The notes: generated from the sequence alone by a model not told the origin. Positions 9,314 to 17,392 are shown, counted from the first letter of the stretch. The stretch is 64,000 nt of DNA from DATLFA01 sp039915945 (GCA_039915945.1 JBDSMH010000085.1:1-64000); one strand, 5' to 3'. Numbers and translations: made by a program.

Positions 9314-10198
9314 TTACCGGAAGAGGGGATACGCCGCCGCGTACCCGGTCTCGACCAACTCGGTGGTCGGCACCCGCTCGGCCAAGGCGTCTCGGATCGG
9401 CGCGGTATTGGTCTCGAGTGAGAACCCGGGCAGCCAGTTGTCGTGATGCGACAAAAGGACGCGCTTCGGTTGCAGAAACGCGGCTTGCTTGCTGACGAAT
9501 TCGGCCAGCGTGCCTTGGATCGGATCGCCGTCGATGTTGCCCCGACCAGCCGCGGCCAAGATCGCGACGTCGGGACGAAGGTCGCGCATGATGCCCGACC
9601 AGTGACCGGAGGTGTCCTGGTAGAGCAACGAACCTTCGGGTGTCTCGATGAGATAGACGAGCGCCCCGCCGTCCCCCCGGTCGCCCTGCCGGCCGCGCAG
9701 CGCATGAGCGCGCGCTTCGGGCGAAAGGTTGGCGATGTGCGCTTCGAGGTCGCGAAAGCGCAGCTTCTGCTCATCGAGCGTCAGCCCCGTGTCGCCCAGG
9801 CACACCACGTCGGGCTGTTGGAACGGTCCGGTCCACACGCACGAGTGCAGGCTCGGGTACACGGATACGACGACGTTGTCGCTCAATCGAATGCGCTCGC
9901 CGCCCGACACCGCCTGTAGTTGCGATTCGGGCACGCCGTGCTCGGCCATCAAGCGAATGGTCTCGTACGAGCCGATGATGGTGGCGCCGGTGCGCGGTGC
10001 GATGCGCTCCGCGCCCCACAGGTGATCGAAGTGCGAATGGCCGACGAGGATGAAGTCGGCGCGGTCGACGTCGTCGACATTCAGGCCCGACTGCGCCGCA
10101 TCGGCGACGCGGTCGAGGTACGCGTCGAGGAACACGACCACATCGCCGACAGTGAGGCGAAAGGTCGCGCAGCCGGCCCAATCGAGCGTCGCGCTCAT
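9314..10198 (-). CDS. MBL-fold metallo-hydrolase
   Basis: A 294-residue beta-lactamase-fold hydrolase. The metal-binding motif is GHSHFDHLWG near residue 55 (HxHxDH), with further metal ligands likely in the SLHSCVW and YQDTSGHWSG segments and a late LLSHHDNWLPG His pair. The N-terminal LDWAGCATFRLTVGD resembles the UlaG-like/YtnP-like subgroup that hydrolyses lactones or phosphodiesters. There is no signal peptide, so the enzyme is cytoplasmic. It starts four bases after the VOC-family stop, so the two are cotranscribed. The substrate is unknown. Confidence 0.85.
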   Translation of the reverse strand: MSATLDWAGCATFRLTVGDVVVFLDAYLDRVADAAQSGLNVDDVDRADFILVGHSHFDHLWGAERIAPRTGATIIGSYETIRLMAEHGVPESQLQAVSGGERIRLSDNVVVSVYPSLHSCVWTGPFQQPDVVCLGDTGLTLDEQKLRFRDLEAHIANLSPEARAHALRGRQGDRGDGGALVYLIETPEGSLLYQDTSGHWSGIMRDLRPDVAILAAAGRGNIDGDPIQGTLAEFVSKQAAFLQPKRVLLSHHDNWLPGFSLETNTAPIRDALAERVPTTELVETGYAAAYPLFR

Positions 10199-10202
10199 CG
10201 CG

Positions 10203-10616
10203 TCAGCTCAGTTGCCACACGCCGGGCTGACTCAAGTCGAACACCACGCCGTCGGGGCCTTCGTACTTGAATTCGCCCTTGATCGGACCGTCGTGGGGGA
10301 TGCCGAGAGCCTCATCGATGTCGGCTCGCGCGTTGGCGCCCGCGGCTTCGACTCGTTGTGCGGCGCCGTCGACATCGTCCACTTCGAAACCGATGTGGTG
10401 CAGACCCCGAAAGCCCACACCCTTCTCGGTGCCGGCCGCGGCATCGGTCACGAACTTCAAGATGGCGAGGTTGATGTTGCCGTCACTCAAGATGTGACCG
10501 TGGCCCCAGACCCCCTTGGCCTCGCGCAACCGCTTGAACTCGAAGACGTCGATGTAGAACTGTGCCGTGCGATCGGGATCTTCGGTCGCGATTGCCAGAT
10601 GCCGCAGCTTTGCCAT
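10203..10616 (-). CDS. VOC-family (glyoxalase/dioxygenase fold) protein
   Basis: This 137-residue protein has two beta-alpha-beta-beta-beta modules typical of vicinal-oxygen-chelate proteins: KLRHLAIATEDPDRTAQFY at the N-terminus, with a likely metal His, and GLHHIGFEVDDVDGAAQRV near residue 75, with a second His. The C-terminal GPDGVVFDLSQPG resembles the end of glyoxalase/bleomycin-resistance members. The exact reaction cannot be set. It lies between the EthD-nitroreductase fusion and the MBL hydrolase in a closely spaced minus-strand run, suggesting a role in the same degradative route. Confidence 0.82.
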   Translation of the reverse strand: MAKLRHLAIATEDPDRTAQFYIDVFEFKRLREAKGVWGHGHILSDGNINLAILKFVTDAAAGTEKGVGFRGLHHIGFEVDDVDGAAQRVEAAGANARADIDEALGIPHDGPIKGEFKYEGPDGVVFDLSQPGVWQLS

Positions 10617-10638
10617 CGTGGGCCCCCGTTTCTCGCAC

Positions 10639-10689
10639 CGAACCTACTGAACTTGATGAACCTACAGTGCTTGCTGAACCTACAGTGCC
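10639..10689. repeat. Short 18-base tandem repeat
   Basis: Three 18-base-period units containing GAACCTAC occur here; the last two share TGAACCTACAGTGC exactly (10657-10670 and 10675-10688). The final unit overlaps the stop codon and last codons of the nitroreductase fusion gene, so the repeat has spread into its 3' end. Confidence 0.8.
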
Positions 10690-11735
10690 TCGCCCCCGAA
10701 TGTATCGACGAAGGCAAAGTCATCGACAGCGCGCCGGGTCAATTTCGTCGGCTGGTTTTCGGGATAGCCGAGGTAGATCGCCGCGACGATCGAGTGGCCC
10801 TCGGGGATGTGCAACAGCTCGAGGACGGCAGGCTCTTGTCGCACGGCGAACGTCGTCATGACCCCGCCGAGCCCCTGCAAGCGCGCCGAGAGCAACACGC
10901 TCCAGCAGAACGGATACACCGACGCGCCCGCCACGATGCCGTGGCGATCGAGCTCGGCGTCCATCGCCGCGATCAGGCCGGTTTCGCACGCGACGACGAG
11001 CAATGTCGGCGCGTTCGCAAAGCCGTCGAAGTGCGTGGGCGCCGTGCCACGACGCGCCGCCGCGAGATCGACATCGCCGGGACCGGGCCATCGCCCGTGC
11101 TGCGTCAAGCCGAAGGCGCGCTGCCCCGCAGCATTCATCGCGAGGTACTCGTTGGCGACTTGCATGGTCAGCTCGTGAATGCGAGCCCGCGTCGCCGCGT
11201 CTTCGACCGAGATCACCCGCCAGGATTGTTTGTTGCCGCCGCTCGGCGCGAAGCGCGCCACGTCGAGCACGCGCCGCAGTGTCTGCCGCGACACCGGTTG
11301 GTCGAGGAAGCTGCGCGCCGCACCGGTACCGCGTAGCGCTTCTTCGAGACCGAGCTGTTGCGGCGCAACGTGTATCACCGCTTCGTCGACGTGGTAGACG
11401 CGGATGTTGGCGGGAGTGTCGCACTGCATGAAGTTGGGATGGTCGTCGAAGAGCTCGGCGAGCTGTGGTCGCTCGAACGCGCGCCCCATCAACTCGGCGG
11501 ACTCGAAGTACAACTCGACCCACGCGTCGACGTCGGGCTCCACCTCGCGGGGCTCGCGCGCGTTGTAGTCGTTGACCGTTTCGCGACGCACCCGATTGAA
11601 GCGCAGTTCACGGAATCCCTCGACGCCTTCGAACGCGGCATGGGCCAGCGGCATGTGCACCGCGCGGTAGTGCGCCTCGCACTCAGCGGCACTGAGGTCG
11701 GGGCGGTCCTTCCAAGAGAAGACGACCTTGATCAT
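10680..11735 (-). CDS. EthD-domain / nitroreductase fusion protein
   Basis: A 351-residue protein with two modules. Residues 1 to about 110 resemble the EthD/dimeric alpha-beta-barrel domain (KVVFSWKDRPDLSAAECEAH, then the HMPLAHAAFEGVEG segment typical of EthD proteins). Residues about 125-351 form an FMN nitroreductase domain: RSFLDQPVSRQTLRRVLDVARFAPSGGNKQSW gives the phosphate- and flavin-binding region in two parts, and GLGGVMTTF and AAIYLGYPE match its C-terminal half. Nitroreductases reduce nitro groups, quinones or enones with NAD(P)H. The EthD module may bind or present the substrate; this is inference. It lies in the SDR-fusion-VOC-MBL run. Confidence 0.83.
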   Translation of the reverse strand: MIKVVFSWKDRPDLSAAECEAHYRAVHMPLAHAAFEGVEGFRELRFNRVRRETVNDYNAREPREVEPDVDAWVELYFESAELMGRAFERPQLAELFDDHPNFMQCDTPANIRVYHVDEAVIHVAPQQLGLEEALRGTGAARSFLDQPVSRQTLRRVLDVARFAPSGGNKQSWRVISVEDAATRARIHELTMQVANEYLAMNAAGQRAFGLTQHGRWPGPGDVDLAAARRGTAPTHFDGFANAPTLLVVACETGLIAAMDAELDRHGIVAGASVYPFCWSVLLSARLQGLGGVMTTFAVRQEPAVLELLHIPEGHSIVAAIYLGYPENQPTKLTRRAVDDFAFVDTFGGEAL

Positions 11736-11753
11736 GAGCCGATCGTAGTGGCC

Positions 11754-12485
11754 TCACCGCGGGCCGGGTACGCCGCGGAACTTGTACGGCATCAGGTCGC
11801 GGCCGAGCTCGACGACCCAAGCGTCGCCGGTGCTGTCACCGAGGAAGCAGGCAATCACCGCGTCGGCCACTTGACGAGGATCCATGATGCGCAACCCTTG
11901 CGTCTCGATCTGCGTTCGCGCGTCGGGGGTCAACAACCCGGTCGCGGTCATGCCGGGGCATACGCAGTTGATGGTGATGCCGTGCGACCGCAATGGTTCG
12001 GCCAACGATCGGACGAGGCCAACGACCGCGTGCTTGGTGGCCGCGTACACGGGGTCGTCGGCGAATGGTCCGATGCCCGCGAGCGATGCGGTGGCCACGA
12101 TGGCTCCACCGCGCATGAGCGGGACGACCGCCTGCAGACCGAAGGCCACGCCGTCGACGTTGACGCGAAACATTCGCCGGTAGTCGTCGAGGCTGATCGA
12201 GAACAGGTCGGTGCCGGCGACCACGCCCGCGTTGAGGTGGACGAGATCGAGATGGTCGATCGGCGCCACGAGGCGTGCCCACTCGCCGGGTTCGCCGACA
12301 TCGGCGCCCACGAATACGCCGTCGATCTCTCCGGCCAACCGCTGGCCCGCATTCGAGGCGCGCGGTAGGTCGACGATGGTGACGCGCGCGCCGTTCGCCG
12401 CCAGCAAACGCGAGGTCGCGGCGCCGATGCCCGACGCGCCACCGGTGACGAGTGCGTATTTCCCCTGCAACGCTTCAGTGCTCAC
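11754..12485 (-). CDS. SDR-family oxidoreductase
   Basis: A 243-residue classical short-chain dehydrogenase. The TGGASGIG cofactor motif is at residues 14-21, the HLNAGV motif replaces the usual NNAG, and the catalytic YAATK is near residue 151. A DLPR stretch after beta-2 suggests NAD rather than NADP preference. The start is GTG at 12485. It is the first gene of the minus-strand run toward 9.3 kb and is divergent from the alcohol dehydrogenase at 12658, with an 18-base inverted repeat between them. The substrate is unknown. Confidence 0.9.
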   Translation of the reverse strand: MSTEALQGKYALVTGGASGIGAATSRLLAANGARVTIVDLPRASNAGQRLAGEIDGVFVGADVGEPGEWARLVAPIDHLDLVHLNAGVVAGTDLFSISLDDYRRMFRVNVDGVAFGLQAVVPLMRGGAIVATASLAGIGPFADDPVYAATKHAVVGLVRSLAEPLRSHGITINCVCPGMTATGLLTPDARTQIETQGLRIMDPRQVADAVIACFLGDSTGDAWVVELGRDLMPYKFRGVPGPR

Positions 12486-12520
12486 TGCAATCGGATGCTA
12501 GCCAGCTTCAATTCCCCGTT

Positions 12521-12563
12521 CTCGCTGTCGAACGTGGGCTGTAGACCCACGTTCGACAGCGAG
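12521..12563. promoter_or_regulatory. Perfect 18-base inverted repeat between divergent genes
   Basis: CTCGCTGTCGAACGTGGG (12521-12538) and its exact reverse complement (12546-12563) are separated by seven bases. Both flanking genes are transcribed away from it, so it cannot be an ordinary terminator. It may be an operator for a dimeric repressor or a structured 5' leader for one of the two genes. Confidence 0.6.
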
Positions 12564-12586
12564 TACGGTGGGTCGCGGGAAGCAAC

Positions 12587-12645
12587 GGCCCGAGCGGCCT
12601 TCAGAGCGGAAAGCTAAGGCCCGAGCGGTCTTCAGAGCGGGGACT
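12587..12645. repeat. Two tandem copies of the interspersed GGCCCGAGCGG...CAGAGCGG repeat
   Basis: Copies start at 12587 and 12618, each about 30 bases, with GGCCCGAGCGG followed by CTTCAGAGCGG or TCTTCAGAGCGG. They lie in the 5' leader of the alcohol dehydrogenase gene, immediately before its ribosome-binding site. Confidence 0.85.
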
Positions 12646-12657
12646 AGGAGAGTATCG

Positions 12658-13785
12658 ATGCGAGGTGTGGTGTACGACGGCGAGCACCTCATGGTGACCG
12701 ACCGTCTCGAGGTGACCGAACCGACGCACGATCAAGTCGTGGTGCGCATCGGCGCGGCCGGCGTCTGCCACTCCGACATCTCGATGATCAACGGCACGGT
12801 GGGCAGCATGATCCCGGCGCCGTTCGTGCTCGGTCACGAAGGTGCGGGGGTGGTCGAGGCGGTCGGCAGTCAAGTGACGACTGTGAAGGTCGGTGACCAT
12901 GTCGTGCTCACCACGATCGACAACTGCGGACGCTGCGCTGTCTGTGTAACGGGCCATCCGACCCTTTGCCAAAACTCCAAGCTCGCGCAAGTGATGGCGC
13001 GCGCCGCGCGCTCGAATCAACCGACAAGCTACGACGAACTGCCGGCGTACTTCCGTCTCGACGGTAAGCCGATTGCGGGTATGGCCAACACCGGCGTCTT
13101 CGCCGAACGCGTTGTCGTCAGCGAAGGACAAGCGATCGCCATCGACAAGAGTGTGCCGTTCACCTCGGCCTGCCTGATCGGTTGCGCGTTGCTCACCGGC
13201 GCGGGCGCGGTGTTCAACCGGGCGCACGTGTACCGCGGCGATTCGGTCGCGGTGATCGGCGTGGGCGGCATCGGTATCAGCTGCATCCAGGCCGCTCGTA
13301 TCGCCGGTGCCACCAAGATCATTGCGGTCGATGCCCTTGCTTCCAAAGAATCCATGGCCCGCCAGTTCGGCGCGACCCACTTCGTGAACGCACGGGAAAC
13401 GGATGCCACCGCGGCTGTCGTGGAGTTGACGGGCGGTGGTGTCGACTACTCATTCGAGTGCGTCGGCGCGCAAGTGACCATGACCGCCGCCATCGACATG
13501 CTCGGACCCGGCGGCTCGACGGTGATCCTCGGCGTCGGCGGTCGCGATCTGGCCGTACCGCTCGCTCCCTTCAAGCTGTATCAGAACAAGTCGATTCTGG
13601 GATGCCGCTACGGAGCCGCGCGGGCTGCCGACGACATCCCGGCGCTCGTCGATCTCTACCTGCAAGGGCGATTGCTGCTCGACGAGATGGTCAGCGCGGT
13701 CTACCCACTCGAAGACGTCCGCCGAGCGTTCGATGACCTCGAAGCAGGCAAGCTCGCGCGCGGCGTGCTCACACTGGAGAAGTAG
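12658..13785 (+). CDS. Zinc-dependent alcohol dehydrogenase (MDR superfamily)
   Basis: A 375-residue medium-chain dehydrogenase. The catalytic zinc ligands are visible in GVCHSD and GHEGAG, and the structural zinc site is CGRCAVCVTGHPTLC near residues 90-105. The Rossmann motif VIGVGGIGISCIQ lies near residue 200. The extended structural-zinc loop resembles class III/NDMA-dependent-type enzymes, so formaldehyde, aryl or aliphatic alcohols are all possible. The frame is open further upstream, but the ATG at 12658 has an AGGAG site seven bases before it and starts the family N-terminus. The interspersed repeat occupies the leader. Confidence 0.92.
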   Translation: MRGVVYDGEHLMVTDRLEVTEPTHDQVVVRIGAAGVCHSDISMINGTVGSMIPAPFVLGHEGAGVVEAVGSQVTTVKVGDHVVLTTIDNCGRCAVCVTGHPTLCQNSKLAQVMARAARSNQPTSYDELPAYFRLDGKPIAGMANTGVFAERVVVSEGQAIAIDKSVPFTSACLIGCALLTGAGAVFNRAHVYRGDSVAVIGVGGIGISCIQAARIAGATKIIAVDALASKESMARQFGATHFVNARETDATAAVVELTGGGVDYSFECVGAQVTMTAAIDMLGPGGSTVILGVGGRDLAVPLAPFKLYQNKSILGCRYGAARAADDIPALVDLYLQGRLLLDEMVSAVYPLEDVRRAFDDLEAGKLARGVLTLEK

Positions 13786-13789
13786 CCAG

Positions 13790-14098
13790 TCACATCGCGA
13801 AGGTCTCGACCAATCGCACTCCCAAGATCTGGGAAGGGTTGTCGGGCGACACCGCCCGTCGGTTGTATTCGATCGCCTCTTCGTCTTCGGCGGCGCGACT
13901 GGTGAACGCGTCGTAGGCCGCCCGATCGGCGAACGAGAACGACACGAGCACGTGGTGATCGTCGTCGACATCGCGCGCGATGAACGGATCGTCCGCGCCG
14001 AGTCGGCGGGCGATGTCATGGCCGCCCGGTTCCTTGGCCAAGAAGTCGGCCATGCGTCCCGGTTTGATGGCCACGTCGTAGTACACGATCACCGTCAT
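13790..14098 (-). CDS. Small dimeric alpha-beta-barrel protein (ABM/EthD-like)
   Basis: A 102-residue protein with the beta-alpha-beta-beta-alpha-beta pattern of antibiotic-biosynthesis-monooxygenase-like proteins: TVIVYYDVAIKPGRMADFL at the start, HHVLVSFSFADRAAYDAF in the middle and a final VRLVETFAM strand. An upstream in-frame ATG at 14116 exists, but the ATG at 14098 begins with the expected first strand. It is convergent with the alcohol dehydrogenase. No catalytic residue can be assigned; such proteins act on small aromatics or serve as binding proteins. Confidence 0.65.
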   Translation of the reverse strand: MTVIVYYDVAIKPGRMADFLAKEPGGHDIARRLGADDPFIARDVDDDHHVLVSFSFADRAAYDAFTSRAAEDEEAIEYNRRAVSPDNPSQILGVRLVETFAM

Positions 14099-14117
14099 CG
14101 CGCGATGATCCCACACC

Positions 14118-14169
14118 TAGCTTCCCGCTCTGGGAGGCCGCTCGGGCCAATAGCTTTCCGCTCTGGGGC
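14118..14169. repeat. Interspersed repeat, one full and one partial copy
   Basis: A full copy (14118-14148) contains CCGCTCTGGGAGGCCGCTCG and ends in GGGCC, followed by a partial copy (14149-14169) with TAGCTTTCCGCTCTGGGG. It is the reverse orientation of the pair at 12587-12645 and includes the same TAGCTT flank. It sits between divergent genes. Confidence 0.85.
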
Positions 14170-14182
14170 GAAAGGGGCTGAC

Positions 14183-14962
14183 GTGGGACGGTTGGATGGC
14201 AAGGTGGCGTTTCTCACCGGCGCCGGATCAGGGATCGCGCGCGCAACGGCACACCGCTTCGCGGCCGAGGGGGCCAAGGTCGTCGTCGTCGAGTTCGACG
14301 AGGCCAGTGGCCGGCGCACGGCGGAGGATCTCATGGCGAATGGCCGCGACGCGCTCTTCGTGCACACCGACGTGACCGACCTCGACGCGGTGCATGCCGC
14401 GGTCGCCCGAACTGTCGAACGCTTCGGGCGGCTCGACGTGTTGTTCAACTGCGCCGGCGGATCACTGGCGGACGATGGCATCGTCACCGAAGTCGATCTC
14501 GCGTTGTGGGAACCGACGATGGCGACCAACGTGCGAGGCACGATCCACTGTTGCCGTGCCGCGATTCCCGAGATGGCGCGTTCAGGGGGTGGGTCGATCG
14601 TCAACATGACGTCGATCTGCGCGCTGTCCGGCAACCATCCGCTGCACCTCTATGCCGCGGCCAAGGGCAGCATCATCTCGCTGACAAAGGTGCTTGCCGG
14701 TCAGTACTGGCGCGACTCGATCCGGGCAAACGCCATTGCTCCCGGTTCGGTGTTGACCGAACGTGTACGAGCACGGATGGAAGCACTCACCGATGCCTCG
14801 GGCAGTAATTCGGCCGCGGAGGCGATGGGATTCACTACGCATCCATTCGCCATCGGCGAGCCCGAAGACCTCGCCAACATCGTGTTGTTCTTGGCGTCGG
14901 ACGAGTCGCGCATGATCACGGGCGCGGTCATACCGGCCGAAGGCGGTTTGACGGCGTACTGA
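14183..14962 (+). CDS. SDR-family oxidoreductase
   Basis: A 259-residue classical SDR. The TGAGSGIA cofactor motif, NCAGG near residue 88, and the catalytic LYAAAKG near residue 157 are present; the Ser of the triad is in the VNMTSICALSG stretch. The C-terminal ASDESRMITGAVIPAEGG is the usual SDR end. GTG at 14183 with AAAGGGG upstream was chosen over a much longer open frame that runs back through the dimeric-barrel gene. The EFDEA segment after beta-2 suggests NAD preference. The substrate is unknown. Confidence 0.9.
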   Translation: MGRLDGKVAFLTGAGSGIARATAHRFAAEGAKVVVVEFDEASGRRTAEDLMANGRDALFVHTDVTDLDAVHAAVARTVERFGRLDVLFNCAGGSLADDGIVTEVDLALWEPTMATNVRGTIHCCRAAIPEMARSGGGSIVNMTSICALSGNHPLHLYAAAKGSIISLTKVLAGQYWRDSIRANAIAPGSVLTERVRARMEALTDASGSNSAAEAMGFTTHPFAIGEPEDLANIVLFLASDESRMITGAVIPAEGGLTAY

Positions 14963-14992
14963 ACCGGGCGGGCGCCCGATCAGGTCGGTCGA

Positions 14993-15712
14993 TCAGGGCG
15001 TGATGTCGTCGACGAGCGCGTCGGGGTCGCGGGCGAACAGGCGCTCGGCGTAGTTCTCGAACAACAGGTCGGCGTAGACGTCGGCGCCCTGGCTGACTTT
15101 GTCGGCGATGTCATCGAGCAGGGGTACGCCCGGGAGATCGAGCACCTTGACCTCCCATGCTTTGCGCGACCGATGCTCGAAGCATTGCGCGCGCAGCAGC
15201 GCGAGTGCGGGGGAGTGCGCGGTGACCAGCGTGCCGTGACCGGTGAGGATGGCCATGTCGGCGGCGCCGTACGCGCGGGCGAGCGCCGCTGCGAGGTCGG
15301 ACGATTGCACGACGCCTTCGTACTCGCCGTAGACGACGGCTTTGCCGCCACCATTGGCGCCCGTTTGGTCGTACAGGGGTGGCAACACGCCGGCGCAGGC
15401 CCAGATGGTGCCGTAGGGAGGATGGTTGTGCAGGGCGCACACGATGTCGGGTCGTGCCTTGTGCAACTCGAGATGGAAGACGATGGTCGGATTGAGGTTG
15501 CCCTCGCCCTCGATGATGTTGGCGTTGCGATCGATGCGCACGAAGTCACGCGCGGTCATCTGGCCCCAGAAGCGACCGACGCGCGGAACGATGATCGTAC
15601 CGTCGTCGCGGTCGCGGACGCTGACGTGTCCGGCGAGCTTGTCGTCGTAACCCTGTTCGGCAAGCGTCCGGCAGATCACAGCAAGCTGTTGTCGATGCGT
15701 CAACGAAGTCAT
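14993..15712 (-). CDS. Class II aldolase/adducin-family protein
   Basis: A 239-residue zinc aldolase-fold protein. The metal-binding HNHPPYG near residue 100 and a second His in LTGHGTLV near residue 160 match the class II aldolase/adducin family (L-fuculose-phosphate aldolase, ribulose-phosphate epimerase relatives). GHVSVRD near residue 27 is the usual N-terminal glycine loop. The chosen ATG at 15712 has AGGGGGA upstream; longer open-frame starts lack this. It is the last gene of the operon that contains the selenoprotein, 19 bases downstream of the amidohydrolase. It may be a decarboxylase or aldolase acting on the product of that hydrolase; this is inference. Confidence 0.85.
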   Translation of the reverse strand: MTSLTHRQQLAVICRTLAEQGYDDKLAGHVSVRDRDDGTIIVPRVGRFWGQMTARDFVRIDRNANIIEGEGNLNPTIVFHLELHKARPDIVCALHNHPPYGTIWACAGVLPPLYDQTGANGGGKAVVYGEYEGVVQSSDLAAALARAYGAADMAILTGHGTLVTAHSPALALLRAQCFEHRSRKAWEVKVLDLPGVPLLDDIADKVSQGADVYADLLFENYAERLFARDPDALVDDITP

Positions 15713-15731
15713 CGGAGTCCCCCTGGTTTCT

Positions 15732-16841
15732 CTACTGAGCGTAGAGCCGGCACGGCGCGTCCCACAGCACCTGCCGGGCGTCATCCTCGCGGAGATCGGC
15801 CCCTGCGAGAAACTGTGCGACCCCGTCAGGATACTTCGCTTCGAGATGGGGGAAGTCAGAGGACCAGGCAACGCGGTCGGCGCCGACCGCTCCCACCGTC
15901 TGGGCCACGAAGGGGTCGTCGCTGTCGCTGCCGATGACGCAATGACGCACGAAGTACTCGCTCGGCTTCATCGCCATGTCGGGTCGCTCGCGGGGCCCGA
16001 ACAACTCATGGTGCTCGTCGAGACGGTGCAGCCACCAGGTCAGCCAGCCGGTGCCCGCTTCGAGCACGCCGACGCGAAGGCGTGGATGCCGATCGAAGAC
16101 ACCTTCGACGATCAGACTCGTCAGCGCCAGCATCATCTCGAACGGATGGCTCACGACATGCGATGCGTACCACGTGTCGAAACGGTCGCCCGCGAACGGC
16201 GATCGCCCGCCGCGCCCTTCGTGCAGCGCCAGCGTGACGTCGAGTTCTTCGAACGCGGAGAAAACGCCCTCGTTGTCCGCGTGGTGCAGCGGCCGTCCCT
16301 TCGCCGGGTTGGGGCGGATCATCGCTGCCCGCACCCCGTCCGCCGCAACCACACGGCGCAGTTCTTCTTCCGCCAACTTGGGATCGTGCAATGGGATGAC
16401 GGCGACACCGAGAAGGCGCCCGTCGCCCTGCCGGCAGAAGTCACCGATCCAACGGTTGTAGGCACGAGCGAGCGCCGCGGCGAGGTCGGGGGCCAGATGA
16501 TCGGCATACGGCGTGTGCAGAGAAAAGCTCGGATACAGCGCGGCGCGCTCGACACCCTGCCGATCGAATGCTTCGAGCATCGCGTCAGGAGCGAATCCGC
16601 GGCGCGCGAGATCGCCAAAGCGATCGACGAGCACTTGGCGCCCTTCGTCGCTGCGTAGCACTCCCTTCATCCACGGTGAGCCGCCATAGCTCGGTTGGCC
16701 GTCGAGCAGGGGCATGAGGCGTCCGTGATGATCGCCGATCTCGGTATCGACAGTGACCCGATCGCGAAACTCGGGATCGAGCCCGTCGAAGTAGAGCTCC
16801 GGTGGCTCGATCACATGCGCATCCGCGTCGAAGACTCTCAC
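15732..16841 (-). CDS. Amidohydrolase family protein (COG2159-type)
   Basis: A 369-residue TIM-barrel metal-dependent hydrolase or decarboxylase. FDADAHVIEPPEL at the N-terminus carries the DxH-type metal motif, with LALHEGRGG in mid-barrel and WSSDFPHLEAKYPDG near residue 325, where the last metal-binding Asp sits. This is the ACMSD/iso-orotate-decarboxylase-like branch. The GTG start overlaps the stop of the UGSC selenoprotein gene (GTGA), so the two are translationally coupled. The substrate is unknown, but the operon context links it to selenium-dependent redox chemistry. Confidence 0.88.
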   Translation of the reverse strand: MRVFDADAHVIEPPELYFDGLDPEFRDRVTVDTEIGDHHGRLMPLLDGQPSYGGSPWMKGVLRSDEGRQVLVDRFGDLARRGFAPDAMLEAFDRQGVERAALYPSFSLHTPYADHLAPDLAAALARAYNRWIGDFCRQGDGRLLGVAVIPLHDPKLAEEELRRVVAADGVRAAMIRPNPAKGRPLHHADNEGVFSAFEELDVTLALHEGRGGRSPFAGDRFDTWYASHVVSHPFEMMLALTSLIVEGVFDRHPRLRVGVLEAGTGWLTWWLHRLDEHHELFGPRERPDMAMKPSEYFVRHCVIGSDSDDPFVAQTVGAVGADRVAWSSDFPHLEAKYPDGVAQFLAGADLREDDARQVLWDAPCRLYAQ

Positions 16842-17365
16842 CTCGCACCCTCGATCAGCTCCGCGACGAGTGCGCGCGCGTCGTCGGCGCGTTGGGCGAT
16901 GGCGTCGGCGGGGGCACCGCCGAGCGGGTGCTCGACGATGACCATGCGCGGGTCGATCACGCCGCGCCGAGCCGTCTCGTAGCGGGCGAGGGGAAGGAAC
17001 GGGGTGGAGCCCACGAAGATCGCGACCACGCCGCGTAGTTCGAGTTCAGCGAGGTCGTGGACACTCCACGACGTGCAGGCACCTCAATCACCGGTTCCGG
17101 TGAACACGAGGTGGGCGCGCGCGGCGGCTGCGTCGAGCAACGCAACGGGTGCCGGGATGGCTGCGTGATCCTTGGCGTCGACGAAAGTGACGTCGCCACC
17201 GAGATCGTGCGCGAGGTTCGTCGCGAGCCGGCCGATCAGTACGTCGGCGTTCTGTTTGCGGTTGTGGAGGATGCCGATGCGTATCGGGCCGTCGTGGCGC
17301 AACAGCATCGGTCGCGTGTGTGCCTCGAGCAGTCGTGGCGTGAAATCCGGACGGACGATCTTCAT
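16838..17365 (-). CDS. UGSC-family selenoprotein with in-frame TGA (Sec94)
   Basis: Two open segments in the same frame (17365-17087 and 17083-16838) are separated by one TGA at 17086-17084. Read through, they give a 175-residue protein with GDUGACTSWSVHD at the junction, matching the UGSC family, in which U or C precedes Gly-Ser/Ala-Cys. The U-x-x-C motif resembles a redox CxxC. The N-terminal half contains a NRKQNADVLIGRL segment and the second half VAIFVGSTPF and VIVEHPLGG. A hairpin begins 11 bases after the TGA. The upstream partner ends 27 bases before the ATG, which has AAGGGG ahead of it, and the downstream amidohydrolase overlaps by four bases. The chemical function is unknown. Confidence 0.88.
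17054..17072 (-). promoter_or_regulatory. SECIS-like stem-loop after the Sec TGA
   Basis: On the minus strand, GTCGTGG (17072-17066) pairs perfectly with CCACGAC (17060-17054) across the five-base loop AGTGT. The apical loop starts 18 bases after the TGA and has G as its second base. These match the known bacterial SECIS rules: a hairpin just downstream of UGA, a short loop, and a G among the first two loop bases. It lies inside the coding sequence, as bacterial SECIS elements do. Confidence 0.72.
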
Positions 17366-17392
17366 CGGTACCCCTTCATCATCGAGCGGCCT

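Noticed and set aside
12521..12563. Rho-independent terminator
   Set aside because: Both flanking genes are transcribed away from it and there is no T-run on either side.
16838..17365. Reading the TGA at 17084-17086 as a stop, giving a pseudogene or two short genes
   Set aside because: The frame is intact on both sides, the TGA falls on the family's Sec position, and a SECIS-like hairpin follows at the right distance.
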